A DNA stretch of 64,000 nt from JBBSNV01 sp964458605 (GTDB taxonomy: Bacteria > Pseudomonadota > Alphaproteobacteria > Reyranellales > JAQSWP01), in assembly GCA_964458605.1 (NCBI GenBank), contig CAYWLS010000016.1, forward strand, positions 33,987 to 97,986. The letters are read 5' to 3'. Below, one piece after another: positions 15,139 through 23,748 of this stretch. Both the position numbers and the translations under genes were made by a program. The notes beneath the pieces are model-generated. The model made no database searches. It worked only from the letters and a program-made list of their open reading frames with translations, and was not told the origin of the DNA. The stretch's first letter is position 1. Each line of letters opens with the position of its first letter.

Positions 15139-16680
15139 TCAGCGATAGACGAAGGCCGGATCGTCGAGATCGATCTTGGGGAAGACGTCCTTCTCGTTCC
15201 AGTAATCCTGGGTGTGCTGCCATTCCGGCTTGTCGCCGCGCCGGGGCAGCAGGTGCATGCCGCGCATGACGTAGCCCGGATTGAAATTGTCGGTGTCGAT
15301 CCAGGGCAGCAGCTTCATGTCGCGATCTTCGGGCCGCAGCGCCACCTCGACCCGCCTGGCCTGCTTGTCCTTCATATGCGCCAGCAGCCGGCACACGAAA
15401 TCCGCCACCAGGTCGGCGCGCAGGGTCCAGGAGGCGCGGAAATAGCCGAACACCCACACCATGTTGGGCACGCCGGTGAACATCATGCCGCGATAGGTCA
15501 CCGTGTCGTGGAACGCCAGCTTCTCGCCGTCGATCTGGAAATCGATGTCGCCCAGCACGTTGAGATTGAAGCCGGTGGCGGTGATCACGATGTCGGCCTC
15601 GATCTCCTGCCCCGACTTCACCCTGATGCCCTTCTCGGTGAAGCTGTCGATCTCGTCGGTCACCACCGAGGCCTTGCCCGAGGCGATGCCGCGGAACAAA
15701 TCGCCGTCGGGCACAAAGGCGATGCGCTGGCGCCACGGCAGGTAGGACGGCGTGAAGTGCCTGGCGATGTCGTAGTCGGGCCCGAGGAACAGGCGAGCCG
15801 CGCCCAGCAGCTCCTTCTTCACCGCCTCCGGTTCCTCGAAGCAGCGCCTGGTGAAATTGGCCTGGTCGAGCAGGATGCGGCGGCGCACGATCTCGTGAAT
15901 CCAGCTCTCGTCGACCTGCAGGGCGCGCAGCTCGTCGGCCAGCACCTGGGCATTGCGCGCCGGGATGAAATAGGTCGGCGAACGCTGCAGCATGGTGACG
16001 TGCGCCACGTCGGCGGCGATGTTGGGCACCAGCGTCGCTGCCGTGGCGCCCGAGCCGATCACGATCACCTTCTTGCCCTTGTAGTCGAGATCGGTCGGCC
16101 AGGTCTGGGGATGGACGATCCTGCCCGCGAACCGGTCCATGCCCGGCCATTGCGGCGTGTAGCCTTCGCTGTGGCGGTAATAGCCCTGGCACATCCACAG
16201 GAAGTTGCAGGCGATGCGCCGCAGCGCGCCGGTCTCGTGCTGGCGCACCTCCAAGGTCCACAGATTGTCGGCGCTCGACCAGTTGGCGCGCTCGATGCGG
16301 TGGCCGTAGCGGATATGCAGGCCCAGCTCGTTGTCGGCGATCACCTCGCCCAGGTATTGCAGGATCTCGGCGGCGGTGGCGATCGGCTTGCCGGTCCAGG
16401 GCTTGAAGCGATAGCCGAAAGTGTAGAGATCGCTGTCGGAGCGGATGCCGGGATATTTGTGCGTGATCCAGGTGCCGCCGAAACTGTCCTGCGCCTCGAG
16501 CACCAGGAACGAGGTGTCGGGCATCTGCTGGCGCAGATGATAGGCGCCGCCGATGCCGGAGATGCCGGCGCCGACGATGACCACGTCGAAATATTCGCTG
16601 GCCCGGTCGGCGGCTGGGTCGGCGGCTGGGTCGGCGGCCTTGTTGACGGACTGGTCCGGCTGCAACGCTGTATCGGGCAT
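15139..16680 (-). CDS. Baeyer-Villiger-type flavin monooxygenase
   Basis: A 513-residue class B flavoprotein that uses FAD and NADPH to oxygenate ketones or soft nucleophiles. The first Rossmann motif is VVIVGAGISGIGG (37-42 core) and the second is VIVIGSGATA (209-214). The linker between them holds the BVMO-type fingerprint FAGRIVHPQTWP (184-195), and TATGFNLNVLGDIDF follows later. The length and sequence suit the MAK-type/EthA-like branch. The N-terminus carries a low-complexity PAADPAADPAAD repeat encoded by three 12-bp tandem units (about 16604-16640). A GAGG site precedes the ATG at 16680. Cytoplasmic; substrate unknown. The leftward neighbour upstream, of CrtC/DUF7064-like type, could act on the same lipophilic compound, but this is only suggested by adjacency. 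Confidence 0.9.
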   Translation of the reverse strand: MPDTALQPDQSVNKAADPAADPAADRASEYFDVVIVGAGISGIGGAYHLRQQMPDTSFLVLEAQDSFGGTWITHKYPGIRSDSDLYTFGYRFKPWTGKPIATAAEILQYLGEVIADNELGLHIRYGHRIERANWSSADNLWTLEVRQHETGALRRIACNFLWMCQGYYRHSEGYTPQWPGMDRFAGRIVHPQTWPTDLDYKGKKVIVIGSGATAATLVPNIAADVAHVTMLQRSPTYFIPARNAQVLADELRALQVDESWIHEIVRRRILLDQANFTRRCFEEPEAVKKELLGAARLFLGPDYDIARHFTPSYLPWRQRIAFVPDGDLFRGIASGKASVVTDEIDSFTEKGIRVKSGQEIEADIVITATGFNLNVLGDIDFQIDGEKLAFHDTVTYRGMMFTGVPNMVWVFGYFRASWTLRADLVADFVCRLLAHMKDKQARRVEVALRPEDRDMKLLPWIDTDNFNPGYVMRGMHLLPRRGDKPEWQHTQDYWNEKDVFPKIDLDDPAFVYR

Positions 16681-16768
16681 GGCGCGGTTCCTCGTGTGGC
16701 CCCCGCCAGTATAGAGGCATTCCCCCGCGCCGTCGCAACCGCACCGCGAAACGCTGCGGCGGCGACGG

Positions 16769-17884
16769 TCAGAATCCGTAAGGCTTGTAAGGCCCGAAGA
16801 TATGCTGCTCGAAATGCACCATGCCGGTCGAGCCGTCGCCGCCGCTCATGCGGCAGGGGAATTCGGTCGGGCCCAGCCGCTTGCTCTCCGGCAGCGCCGT
16901 CCGCCCCGTCTTGCCCAGATGATGGGCCGAGGGATAGCGGTCGGTCTCCACCACCGGTCCCACGCCGCGCCAGACGCCGGCGCTGCCGCCATCCTGCCAG
17001 CCGCCGTAATAGCCCAGGCCCTGCACGTCGGCCGGCGTGCCGGCGGCGGCGATGGTGTAGTCGCGCCAGTGCCCGTCGCTGTCCAGCAGCGAGAAGCTGC
17101 CGCCGATCACGTTGCGGGTGCCCGGCGCGTAGACCAGCTTGTGCTTGACCGACACCAGCCGCACCGTGCTGCCATCGGGCAAATAGAGCGCGCCCTCGAA
17201 GTCCAGCGGCTTGCCGGCCTCGTCCTCGTGGGTGTTGAAGAAGCCGGTGTAGCGGTCGGTGGCGAACGGAGCCCAGATGCGGAAGCGGCGATGGTCGACC
17301 TCGTCCGGGTCGCGCCCCGCCCCGCCATGCGGCGTGGCCGGTCCCATGCCCGAGCGCACGCCCCAGGAATGGTCGCGGATCGCGGTCCAGCCGTTCGCGA
17401 CGATGGTCTCGCCGTCGCGCCGCACCGTGCCGCTGGCGGCGCAGACCCGGGTGTAGCGCAGCATGTCGTGGATCAGGTGGCCGTATTTGCGGAAGCGATA
17501 GGGGGCCTCGAGGAAGGCCGGCGAGCGCGTGGCGAAGGTCAGGTCGAAGGAGAAGCCTGCCGCGTTGTCGTCCAGCGACAGGCGGACCTCCTGCATCGGC
17601 TGGCGGATCTCCAGCCGCAACGGCCCGACATCGAGTTCGGCCGCGCGCGGCCGCAGCGCGCGCGAGGCGCGCAGCACGCGCTGCTCGCCCTGGCGCGCCA
17701 GCCCGGCGAAGCCGTCGATCACGTTCATGTTGGGGTGCAGGCGCAGGCCGGTCACGACATAGCAGTCCTCGGCGAAGGTGGCGCAGAAATAGCCGTCGTT
17801 GAAATGCACGTCCGAGGTGAACGGGATGTTGAACGGCGTGGGGTGCTGGTGGAACGGGTACTCGTCGAAGTCACTCAATTGCAT
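16769..17884 (-). CDS. Protein resembling DUF7064/DUF7065 or CrtC-type lipocalin hydratases
   Basis: A 371-residue soluble protein without signal peptide, rich in predicted beta strands. Recognisable pieces are RYTRVCAASGTVRRDGETI, then GWTAIRDHSWGVR, and FFNTHEDEAGKPLDFEGAL. The RDHSWG motif together with two beta-sandwich halves recalls the CrtC (hydroxyneurosporene hydratase)/DUF7064-7065 lipocalin-like proteins found beside fatty-acid or steroid degradation genes in actinobacteria and sphingomonads. I recognise the family only loosely, and no reaction can be assigned. Translation starts at the ATG at 17884. It reads in the same direction as the monooxygenase, 88 bases upstream of that gene's start. 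Confidence 0.6.
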   Translation of the reverse strand: MQLSDFDEYPFHQHPTPFNIPFTSDVHFNDGYFCATFAEDCYVVTGLRLHPNMNVIDGFAGLARQGEQRVLRASRALRPRAAELDVGPLRLEIRQPMQEVRLSLDDNAAGFSFDLTFATRSPAFLEAPYRFRKYGHLIHDMLRYTRVCAASGTVRRDGETIVANGWTAIRDHSWGVRSGMGPATPHGGAGRDPDEVDHRRFRIWAPFATDRYTGFFNTHEDEAGKPLDFEGALYLPDGSTVRLVSVKHKLVYAPGTRNVIGGSFSLLDSDGHWRDYTIAAAGTPADVQGLGYYGGWQDGGSAGVWRGVGPVVETDRYPSAHHLGKTGRTALPESKRLGPTEFPCRMSGGDGSTGMVHFEQHIFGPYKPYGF

Positions 17885-18093
17885 AAGGCTCTCGCTTCCC
17901 GGTCGTCTTCGAGGCGTGCCATGGTCCAGCGGCCATGGCGCTGCGGCGGCTGGCGGACATGGATGGAGCGGTCCCGGCGCCGGCCGCGCGACTATTCAAC
18001 CTGCGGTCGAGTGCCGACGTCAACCCCGCAGCTTCGGGACGTCGAACGGGCGCGCGCCAGCCCGTCGCGCCGGTGACGCTAGGTCGCGACGAC

Positions 18094-18141
18094 GAAATCG
18101 CCTCGATTCCGTCGATAAGGCGATTTGCGATTTGCTCTAGA
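18094..18141. repeat. Partial copy 3 of the two-palindrome element
   Basis: AAATCGCCT (18095-18103) pairs perfectly with AGGCGATTT (18118-18126) around a core containing GATTCCGTC. The tail GATTTGCTCTAG matches the right end of palindrome B in the copy at 63664-63801. Palindrome A is missing. As in copy 1, the terminal CTA lies exactly at the TAG stop of a leftward gene, here the TRAP permease. The sequence leftwards of it to 17885 shows no gene. Confidence 0.65.
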
Positions 18142-20509
18142 CTTGCCCGGTTTCGCCGCTGACAGCGGCGGCGCGCAGGGGGCCGCGCAGGGTGAGATAG
18201 AGTCCGCCCACCAGGCCGATCGTGGTGGCCAGCATCAGCGCCAGCCACAGCAGCGGCTTGGTGGCATGCAGCGACAGCGAGCCCATATAGCCGATCGCCA
18301 CCGTCACCGCCGCCAGCACCGCCCAGGCGCTCCAGCGCGTGATGTCCGGCGCCGGCGGCTGGTCGCTGACCCGCTCGTCCTTCAGCCATTGCGCCAGTTC
18401 CTCGACCGAGCCCTTCTGCTGCTGCACGCCGCCCTCCAGCTCCATCTCCTTGGCGACCTCCTCGGCCTCCTTGGCGATGCGCCGATCGAGCCAGCGTTGC
18501 AGCAGACTCTTGCGGGCCGGCGCGGCCTCGACCCGCTCGACCGCTTCCACCCTCACCTGCAGCCTGGCGCGGCGGCCGGGCAGATAGTCGAAGCCGACCG
18601 CGGCGGCGGCCAGCGCCAGCCCCAGCAGGTCGACCCAGAACGGGCTCTTGAAGATCAGCAGCCCGGCGGCCAAGGCGAACACCAGGCGCTGCAGCGGGTT
18701 GAGCGGGCGGTGGAAATAGCCCGCCAGCGCCGCCGTGGTCAGCACCATGCCGGCGCTGGCCACCAGGGTGGCGAGGACGATCTCCAGCGGCGTGCCGCGC
18801 ATCAGCAGCGCCGGCTCGAACACGAACACCAGCGGCACGATGAAGGCGGCGACGCCCAGGCGCGAGGCCTCCACCATGGTCTTCATCGGGTTGGCGTTGG
18901 CCAGCCCGGCGGCGGCCACGGCGGCCAGCGCGGTGGGCGGGGTGATGTCCGACACCACGCCGTAATAGAAGGCGAACATGTGCGCGGCCATCTCCGGCAC
19001 GCCGCTGGCCTTGAGGATCGGGATCACCGTGGCGACCATGGTGATGTAGACCGCCGAGGCGGTCAGCCCGGTGCCCAGGATCAGCGAGATCAGCGCGCCG
19101 ATGATCAGGATCAGCCATAGCTGGTTCGACACCATGTCGAGGATCAGCTGGGTGATCTGGAAGCTCAGGCCGGTAGCGAACATGGCGCCGATGATGATGC
19201 CGGCGCAGGCGCAGGTGGTCGACAGGCTGCAGCTCACCTTGGCGGTCACCTCGAGCGCCTCGCCGATGCGGCTGGGCGACAGCAAGGTGCGGCGCGACAC
19301 GAAGGACAGCAGGAAGGTGCCCAGGCTGGTGACCAGCGCCACCAGGATGATCGAGTAGCCCAGCGCCAGCAGCACCGCGATCAGCAGCAGCGGGATCGCC
19401 AGATAGCCGTTGGTGCGCATGATGCGCCAGGCATTGGGCATGGCCTCCTTGGGCATGCGCGACAGGCCCTGCTTGCGCGCCTCGAAATGCACCGTCCAGT
19501 AGATCGAGAAGTAATAGAGAAAGGCCGGGATCGCCGCGGCGACGATCACCGTGACGTAGCTGACGCCCATGAACTCGGCCATCATGAACGCCACCGCGCC
19601 CATCACCGGCGGCATGATCGAGCCGCCCACCGCCGCCGCCGCCTCGACGCCGCCGGCGAAATGCGGGCGATAGCCCAGCCGGCGCATCATCGGGATGGTG
19701 AAGGCGCCGGTGGTCAGCACGTTGCTGACGCCCGAGCCCGACAGCATGCCGAACAGGCCCGAGGCGATGACGCCGGCCTTGGCCGGGCCGCCGACGCGAT
19801 GGCCGAACACGGCGAAGGCGATGCGGGTGAAGAAGCTGCCGGCGCCGGCCGCCTGCAGCAGCCGGCCGAACAGCAGGAACAGCACGATGTACTGCGCCGC
19901 CACCAGCAGCGGGATGCCGAACACGCCGGCATCGCCCACCACCAGGGTCTGGATCAGCGCCTCCGGCTTGACCGGCGGGCCGTAGAAGATCCCGGGGAAG
20001 TGATTGGCGAACAACGCATGGCAGCAGAAGATGCCGGCCAGCACGATCATCGCCCAGCCGACGGTGCGGCGCACCGCCTCGCATACCAGGAAGATCAGCA
20101 CCAGGCCGGCGGCATAGTCGCGCGGCGCCAGCCCGACATAGAGATCCTGCCAGGTATCGACGATCGACAGGTAGTAGACCATCAGCAGCGCGCAGGCCAG
20201 CACGCAGGCGCCGTCGAGCAGCGCCAGCGCCGATCGCCACCGGCCGCCGGTGGCGGCGGGATTGAGCAGGAACACCAGGCTGATGGCGATCAGCAGGTGC
20301 ATCGGCAGGAAGATGGCGTTGGTCGGCGGCCCGTAGATGCCGATATAGATGTGATAGAGGACCAGATAGACCGACAGCACCGTGACCAGGGTCAGTCGCG
20401 CGGTCTGCGGCCAGGATCGCGCCGTGCGGGCGGCGGCGCCCGCCGACGGGGCGGCCCCCAGGGGAGTAGCCCCCGGCCGCCCCGACGCCAGTTGCAGGAT
20501 GCCCGACAC
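18137..20509 (-). CDS. TRAP transporter fused permease (4TM/12TM, TAXI type)
   Basis: A 790-residue inner-membrane protein combining the small DctQ-like unit (about residues 35-190) and the large DctM-like unit (about 200-640). Large-unit signatures include FTRIAFAVFGHRVGGPAKAG, SGLFGMLSGSGVSNVLTTG, GGSIMPPVMGAVAFMMAE and YYGVVSDITPPTALAA. It would import an organic acid with Na+ together with the TAXI binding protein encoded 18 bases upstream. The C-terminal ~150 residues are unusual: a charged, Glu/Lys-rich soluble stretch with a QQQKGSVEELAQWLKDE helix, then two further membrane helices. It starts with GTG at 20509. Its stop codon lies inside a repeat-element fragment. Confidence 0.92.
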   Translation of the reverse strand: MSGILQLASGRPGATPLGAAPSAGAAARTARSWPQTARLTLVTVLSVYLVLYHIYIGIYGPPTNAIFLPMHLLIAISLVFLLNPAATGGRWRSALALLDGACVLACALLMVYYLSIVDTWQDLYVGLAPRDYAAGLVLIFLVCEAVRRTVGWAMIVLAGIFCCHALFANHFPGIFYGPPVKPEALIQTLVVGDAGVFGIPLLVAAQYIVLFLLFGRLLQAAGAGSFFTRIAFAVFGHRVGGPAKAGVIASGLFGMLSGSGVSNVLTTGAFTIPMMRRLGYRPHFAGGVEAAAAVGGSIMPPVMGAVAFMMAEFMGVSYVTVIVAAAIPAFLYYFSIYWTVHFEARKQGLSRMPKEAMPNAWRIMRTNGYLAIPLLLIAVLLALGYSIILVALVTSLGTFLLSFVSRRTLLSPSRIGEALEVTAKVSCSLSTTCACAGIIIGAMFATGLSFQITQLILDMVSNQLWLILIIGALISLILGTGLTASAVYITMVATVIPILKASGVPEMAAHMFAFYYGVVSDITPPTALAAVAAAGLANANPMKTMVEASRLGVAAFIVPLVFVFEPALLMRGTPLEIVLATLVASAGMVLTTAALAGYFHRPLNPLQRLVFALAAGLLIFKSPFWVDLLGLALAAAAVGFDYLPGRRARLQVRVEAVERVEAAPARKSLLQRWLDRRIAKEAEEVAKEMELEGGVQQQKGSVEELAQWLKDERVSDQPPAPDITRWSAWAVLAAVTVAIGYMGSLSLHATKPLLWLALMLATTIGLVGGLYLTLRGPLRAAAVSGETGQV

Positions 20510-20527
20510 GGCGCCGCCCTCTTCGCG

Positions 20528-21493
20528 CTACTTGATCAGTCCGACTTCGCGATAGTACTTCTCGGCGCCGGGATGCAGCGGGATCTTGTTGCCGTCCAGC
20601 GCGCCCTTGGTATCCATCTCGTTGGCGCCGGCGAACAGGCCGTGGAACTCCTTGACCTGCTCGTTCATCAGCTTGGTGATCTTGTACACCAGATCGTCCG
20701 ACAGCTTGGACGAGGCCACCAGCTGGTTGATCAGATAGGGCGTGTCGACGTCGTTGGGCATGCTCTTGTAGATGCCGCCCTTGAGCGTGCGCATGGTGAC
20801 GCCGGGCAGCAGCGCCATCATCTTCTCGCCCGCGGCCTTGTCGAAGCTCAGCACCCGGAAGCCCGGCGCGCGATCCAGCTCCATCATCGGCCCGTAGGGC
20901 GCCGGACCGGAGAAGAACGCCACGTCGACCTGGCCGTCCTGGAACGCCTGGCTGAGATTCTGGTAGCCGGCCGTGTTCAGCACGCCGCCGGCCTTGGTGA
21001 TGTCCTCCGGCGTGACGCCGTAGGAGGCCAGCGCCGCCACGTTGAGCGCGTAGAAGGTCGAAGCCTTGGTGCCGAGCCACACCTTGTACGGCTTGGTCTT
21101 GAGGTCGGCCAGGCTCTTGATGTCGGACTTCTCCTGCACCACCACCATGAAATAGGCGCCGTACAGGCTCATGACGTGACGCAGGTTCTCGGTCTTGACG
21201 CCCAGCCCGCCCTCGCCGTTGCGCAGCTGGTTGGTCTGGTAGGTATAGGCCAGGCCCATCTCCGCGTCGCCCTTGTCGATGCGGATCAGCGTCTGCTCGG
21301 TCGGCCCCGCCAGGGTCGAGGCGCGCACGCCCGGGATGTTCTTGTTGATCAGCTCGGCCAGCTTGGCGCCGAACACCGGATAGGTGCCGGCCAGGCCCGA
21401 ACCGATGCGCAGGAATTCTTCGGCCCGCGCGCCGACGCTGACGCCGAAGGCGGTGGCTGCCACCAGCAGCACGGCAACGAGTTTACGCAGCAT
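20528..21493 (-). CDS. TAXI-family TRAP substrate-binding protein
   Basis: A 321-residue periplasmic receptor. The signal peptide (MLRKLVAVLLVAATAFGVSV, then ARAEEF) is followed by the TAXI-family opening FLRIGSGLAGTYPVFGAKLA and internal motifs STLAGPTEQTLIRIDKGDAEMG, VWLGTKASTFYALN and AFFSGPAPYGPMME. TAXI receptors bind small acids such as glutamate or other dicarboxylates and hand them to the fused TRAP permease encoded next. A strong AAGGAGG site precedes the ATG at 21493. The gene is first of a two-gene unit. The 158-base gap to the flavin reductase gene may hold its own promoter. Confidence 0.93.
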   Translation of the reverse strand: MLRKLVAVLLVAATAFGVSVGARAEEFLRIGSGLAGTYPVFGAKLAELINKNIPGVRASTLAGPTEQTLIRIDKGDAEMGLAYTYQTNQLRNGEGGLGVKTENLRHVMSLYGAYFMVVVQEKSDIKSLADLKTKPYKVWLGTKASTFYALNVAALASYGVTPEDITKAGGVLNTAGYQNLSQAFQDGQVDVAFFSGPAPYGPMMELDRAPGFRVLSFDKAAGEKMMALLPGVTMRTLKGGIYKSMPNDVDTPYLINQLVASSKLSDDLVYKITKLMNEQVKEFHGLFAGANEMDTKGALDGNKIPLHPGAEKYYREVGLIK

Positions 21494-21651
21494 CTCGACC
21501 TCCTTGTCCTGTTTGCTCTTTCCTTGTCATGCCTCTGCGGGCGCTTGGCGCTGGCGCGCAGCGACGACGGTACGGAGCGCGGCACACCCCTTCCAATACA
21601 AATTTCTCATCACTCCATTGGCTCCGTAAATCACTGCCCCGTGCCCTTGCG

Positions 21652-22275
21652 TCACGGCGGTTGCAGCATGGCGAAGACATCCGTCAGCCGCGTGTACAGG
21701 CCGCGGCCGGAAATCCGGCCGACCGCGTCGAGCGCCGCGCCGTCGACGTTGAAGTCGGCGTCGACCAGCCCGTCGCGGTAGTGGAAATGCACCACCTCGC
21801 CCACGATCATGGTGTTGGGCTTGCGCCCCAGCTTCAGGATGTGCAGCGCCTTGCATTCGAAGCTGGCCGGGCACTCGGCCAGGCGCGGCGGCGCCACCTT
21901 GAGCGACGGCGCGGTGCGCAGCCCGGCCGCTTCGATCTCGCTGCGACCCGGCGCCAGGCTGGCGGCGCATCGGTTCATCTTTTCGGCCATGGCGCGGCCG
22001 ACGATATTGACCACGAATTCGCCGCCGGCCTCGATGTTGCGCACCGTGTCCTTCATGACCGGCGCAGCGGTCGTAGCACCGGCGCGCGGCGCCACCGAGA
22101 TCATCAGTATCGGCGGATCGACGCCCACCATGTTGAAGAAGCTGAACGGCGCGGCATTGACCACGCCGCCGCCCATTGTCGTCACCAGCGCGATCGGCCG
22201 CGGCACCACCGTGCTGGCGACCAGACGATATTGCTGGTCGGGCGCCAGGCGGGCCGGGTCGAAATCGGCCGCCAC
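21652..22275 (-). CDS. Flavin reductase-like FMN-binding protein
   Basis: A 207-residue protein with the split-barrel flavin-reductase fold. Family features are STVVPRPIALVTTMGGGVVNAAPFSFFNMV near the N-terminus and GGEFVVNIVGRAMAEKMN in the middle. Such proteins reduce free flavin with NAD(P)H for a partner monooxygenase, or bind FMN themselves. It begins with GTG at 22275, four bases after the stop of the CoA ligase gene, so it is part of the same transcript. No two-component monooxygenase is encoded in this operon. The FAD hydroxylase at 36.8 kb is of the self-contained type, so the partner is unclear. Confidence 0.88.
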   Translation of the reverse strand: MAADFDPARLAPDQQYRLVASTVVPRPIALVTTMGGGVVNAAPFSFFNMVGVDPPILMISVAPRAGATTAAPVMKDTVRNIEAGGEFVVNIVGRAMAEKMNRCAASLAPGRSEIEAAGLRTAPSLKVAPPRLAECPASFECKALHILKLGRKPNTMIVGEVVHFHYRDGLVDADFNVDGAALDAVGRISGRGLYTRLTDVFAMLQPP

Positions 22276-22279
22276 CGGA

Positions 22280-23746
22280 TCAGCCTTTCATCTCGGCCGC
22301 CAGCTTGACCAGCGCCGGCTTGAGGATCTTGCCCGAGGAATTCTTCGGCATGTCGTCGACGAAGAAGATGCGCTTGGGCGCCTTGTAGGGCGCCAGCTTG
22401 GCGCGGCACAGCGCGATCAGCTCGTCGGCCGGCACCGGCGTCTTGACGACGACGAAAGCCGCCACCTCCTCGCCCATCTCCGGCGACGGCAGCCCGACCA
22501 CCGCAGCTTCCATCACCTGAGCATGGTTCAACAACGTTTCCTCGATCTCGTTGGGATAGATGTTGACGCCGCCCCTGATGATCATGTCCTTGCGGCGGCC
22601 CTTGAGGAACAGATAGCCCTCCTCGTTCAGGGTGCCGAGATCGCCGGGATAGAACCAGCCGTCCTTGAACATCTCCGCCGTTGCCGCCGGATCGCCGAAG
22701 AACTCGGTGGCGCAGCCGGGGCTGCGATAGCGCAGCAGGCCGGTCTCCCCCGCCGGCAGCGATCTGCCGTTGTCGTCCACCACCTGCACTTCGATGGCGA
22801 ACATGCAACGGCCGACCGAGTCGCCGAACCGCGCCTGGTCGGGCGGCGTCAGCATGGAGACGCCGCCGCCCTCGGTGGTGGCGTACATCTCGTAGAAATG
22901 CGGCGTGATCTTCTGCCTGATGGCACGCCGTTCCTCGGCGTGCAGCGGCGAGCCGCTGGACAGCAGCATGGTCAGCGACGGCATCAGCAGTCCCTCGCCC
23001 GCGTCCAGCGCCAGCAGGCGGCGCAGCAGGGTCGGCACCAGGAACAGATGCGTCGCCTGGCGCTGGCGCACCTCCTCGATCAGCTCCTCCGGCCGGTAGG
23101 GCGGCGGGAACATGATCACGGTGCCGCCGCAGAACAGCTGCGACAGGGCGAAGGTGCGGCCGCCGCCGAAATAGATCGGCGTGGCCGAGACGTAACGCGA
23201 CTGCGCGTTCAGCCCCATGTTGATCCAGTGGGTCCAGAAGCGGCGCTGGAACTGCTGGTGCGTCACCAGCGGGCCCTTGGCCATGCCGGTGGTGCCGGAG
23301 GACAGCGACAGCAGGAACGGCAGGGCGTCGCCGTCGGCCAGTTCTTGCAGCGGCGCCGCCGCGGCCACGCCGCGCTGCCACTTCTCGTCGCAGCGCAGCG
23401 CCGGGGCCACGTCGTTCCACGCCGCGCCGGGCTCGAGGATCACGCGCTTGGCCTTGAAGTGCTGCGCGATGCGTTCCTGCTCGCCCACCGTCCAGCGGCA
23501 ATCCATCGGCAGCACGATGGCGCCCAGCGCGGCCAGCGCGAAGATACTGACCAGATGGGTCGCCGTGTCGTCCAGCGCCAGGCCGATCACCTCGCCGCGC
23601 CCGATGCCCTGGCTGGCCAGCCAGCCGGCAGTGCGGCGCACCAGCCCGTCGAGATCGCGATAAAGGACGGTTTCGGCGCCGGTGACCAGCGCCGGATGCA
23701 GCGGGCGCGACTGCGCCAGGATGCGGAGGGAACCGGCGAGGTTCAT
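22280..23746 (-). CDS. AMP-dependent acyl-CoA synthetase/ligase
   Basis: A 488-residue ANL-superfamily enzyme that activates a carboxylate with ATP and CoA. Motifs are the P-loop-like LSLSSGTTGMAKGPLVTH (A3), the A5 region YEMYATTEGGG, A7 GWFYPGDLG, A8 GYLFLKGRRKDMIIRGGVNI and the catalytic lysine in MPKNSSGKILKPAL (A10). The length is slightly short for long-chain synthetases and fits aryl- or short-chain-acid ligases. The ATG at 23746 lies two bases after the amidohydrolase stop, so it is tightly coupled. With the adjacent acyl-CoA dehydrogenase it implies that a carboxylic acid intermediate is degraded as its CoA ester. Confidence 0.93.
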   Translation of the reverse strand: MNLAGSLRILAQSRPLHPALVTGAETVLYRDLDGLVRRTAGWLASQGIGRGEVIGLALDDTATHLVSIFALAALGAIVLPMDCRWTVGEQERIAQHFKAKRVILEPGAAWNDVAPALRCDEKWQRGVAAAAPLQELADGDALPFLLSLSSGTTGMAKGPLVTHQQFQRRFWTHWINMGLNAQSRYVSATPIYFGGGRTFALSQLFCGGTVIMFPPPYRPEELIEEVRQRQATHLFLVPTLLRRLLALDAGEGLLMPSLTMLLSSGSPLHAEERRAIRQKITPHFYEMYATTEGGGVSMLTPPDQARFGDSVGRCMFAIEVQVVDDNGRSLPAGETGLLRYRSPGCATEFFGDPAATAEMFKDGWFYPGDLGTLNEEGYLFLKGRRKDMIIRGGVNIYPNEIEETLLNHAQVMEAAVVGLPSPEMGEEVAAFVVVKTPVPADELIALCRAKLAPYKAPKRIFFVDDMPKNSSGKILKPALVKLAAEMKG

Positions 23747-23748
23747 GG

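Noticed and set aside
15214..17148. 644-codon open frame on the + strand opposite the monooxygenase
   Set aside because: Both Rossmann motifs and the BVMO fingerprint lie on the reverse strand. The + frame contains low-complexity GGWVGGWVGG derived from the PAAD repeat.
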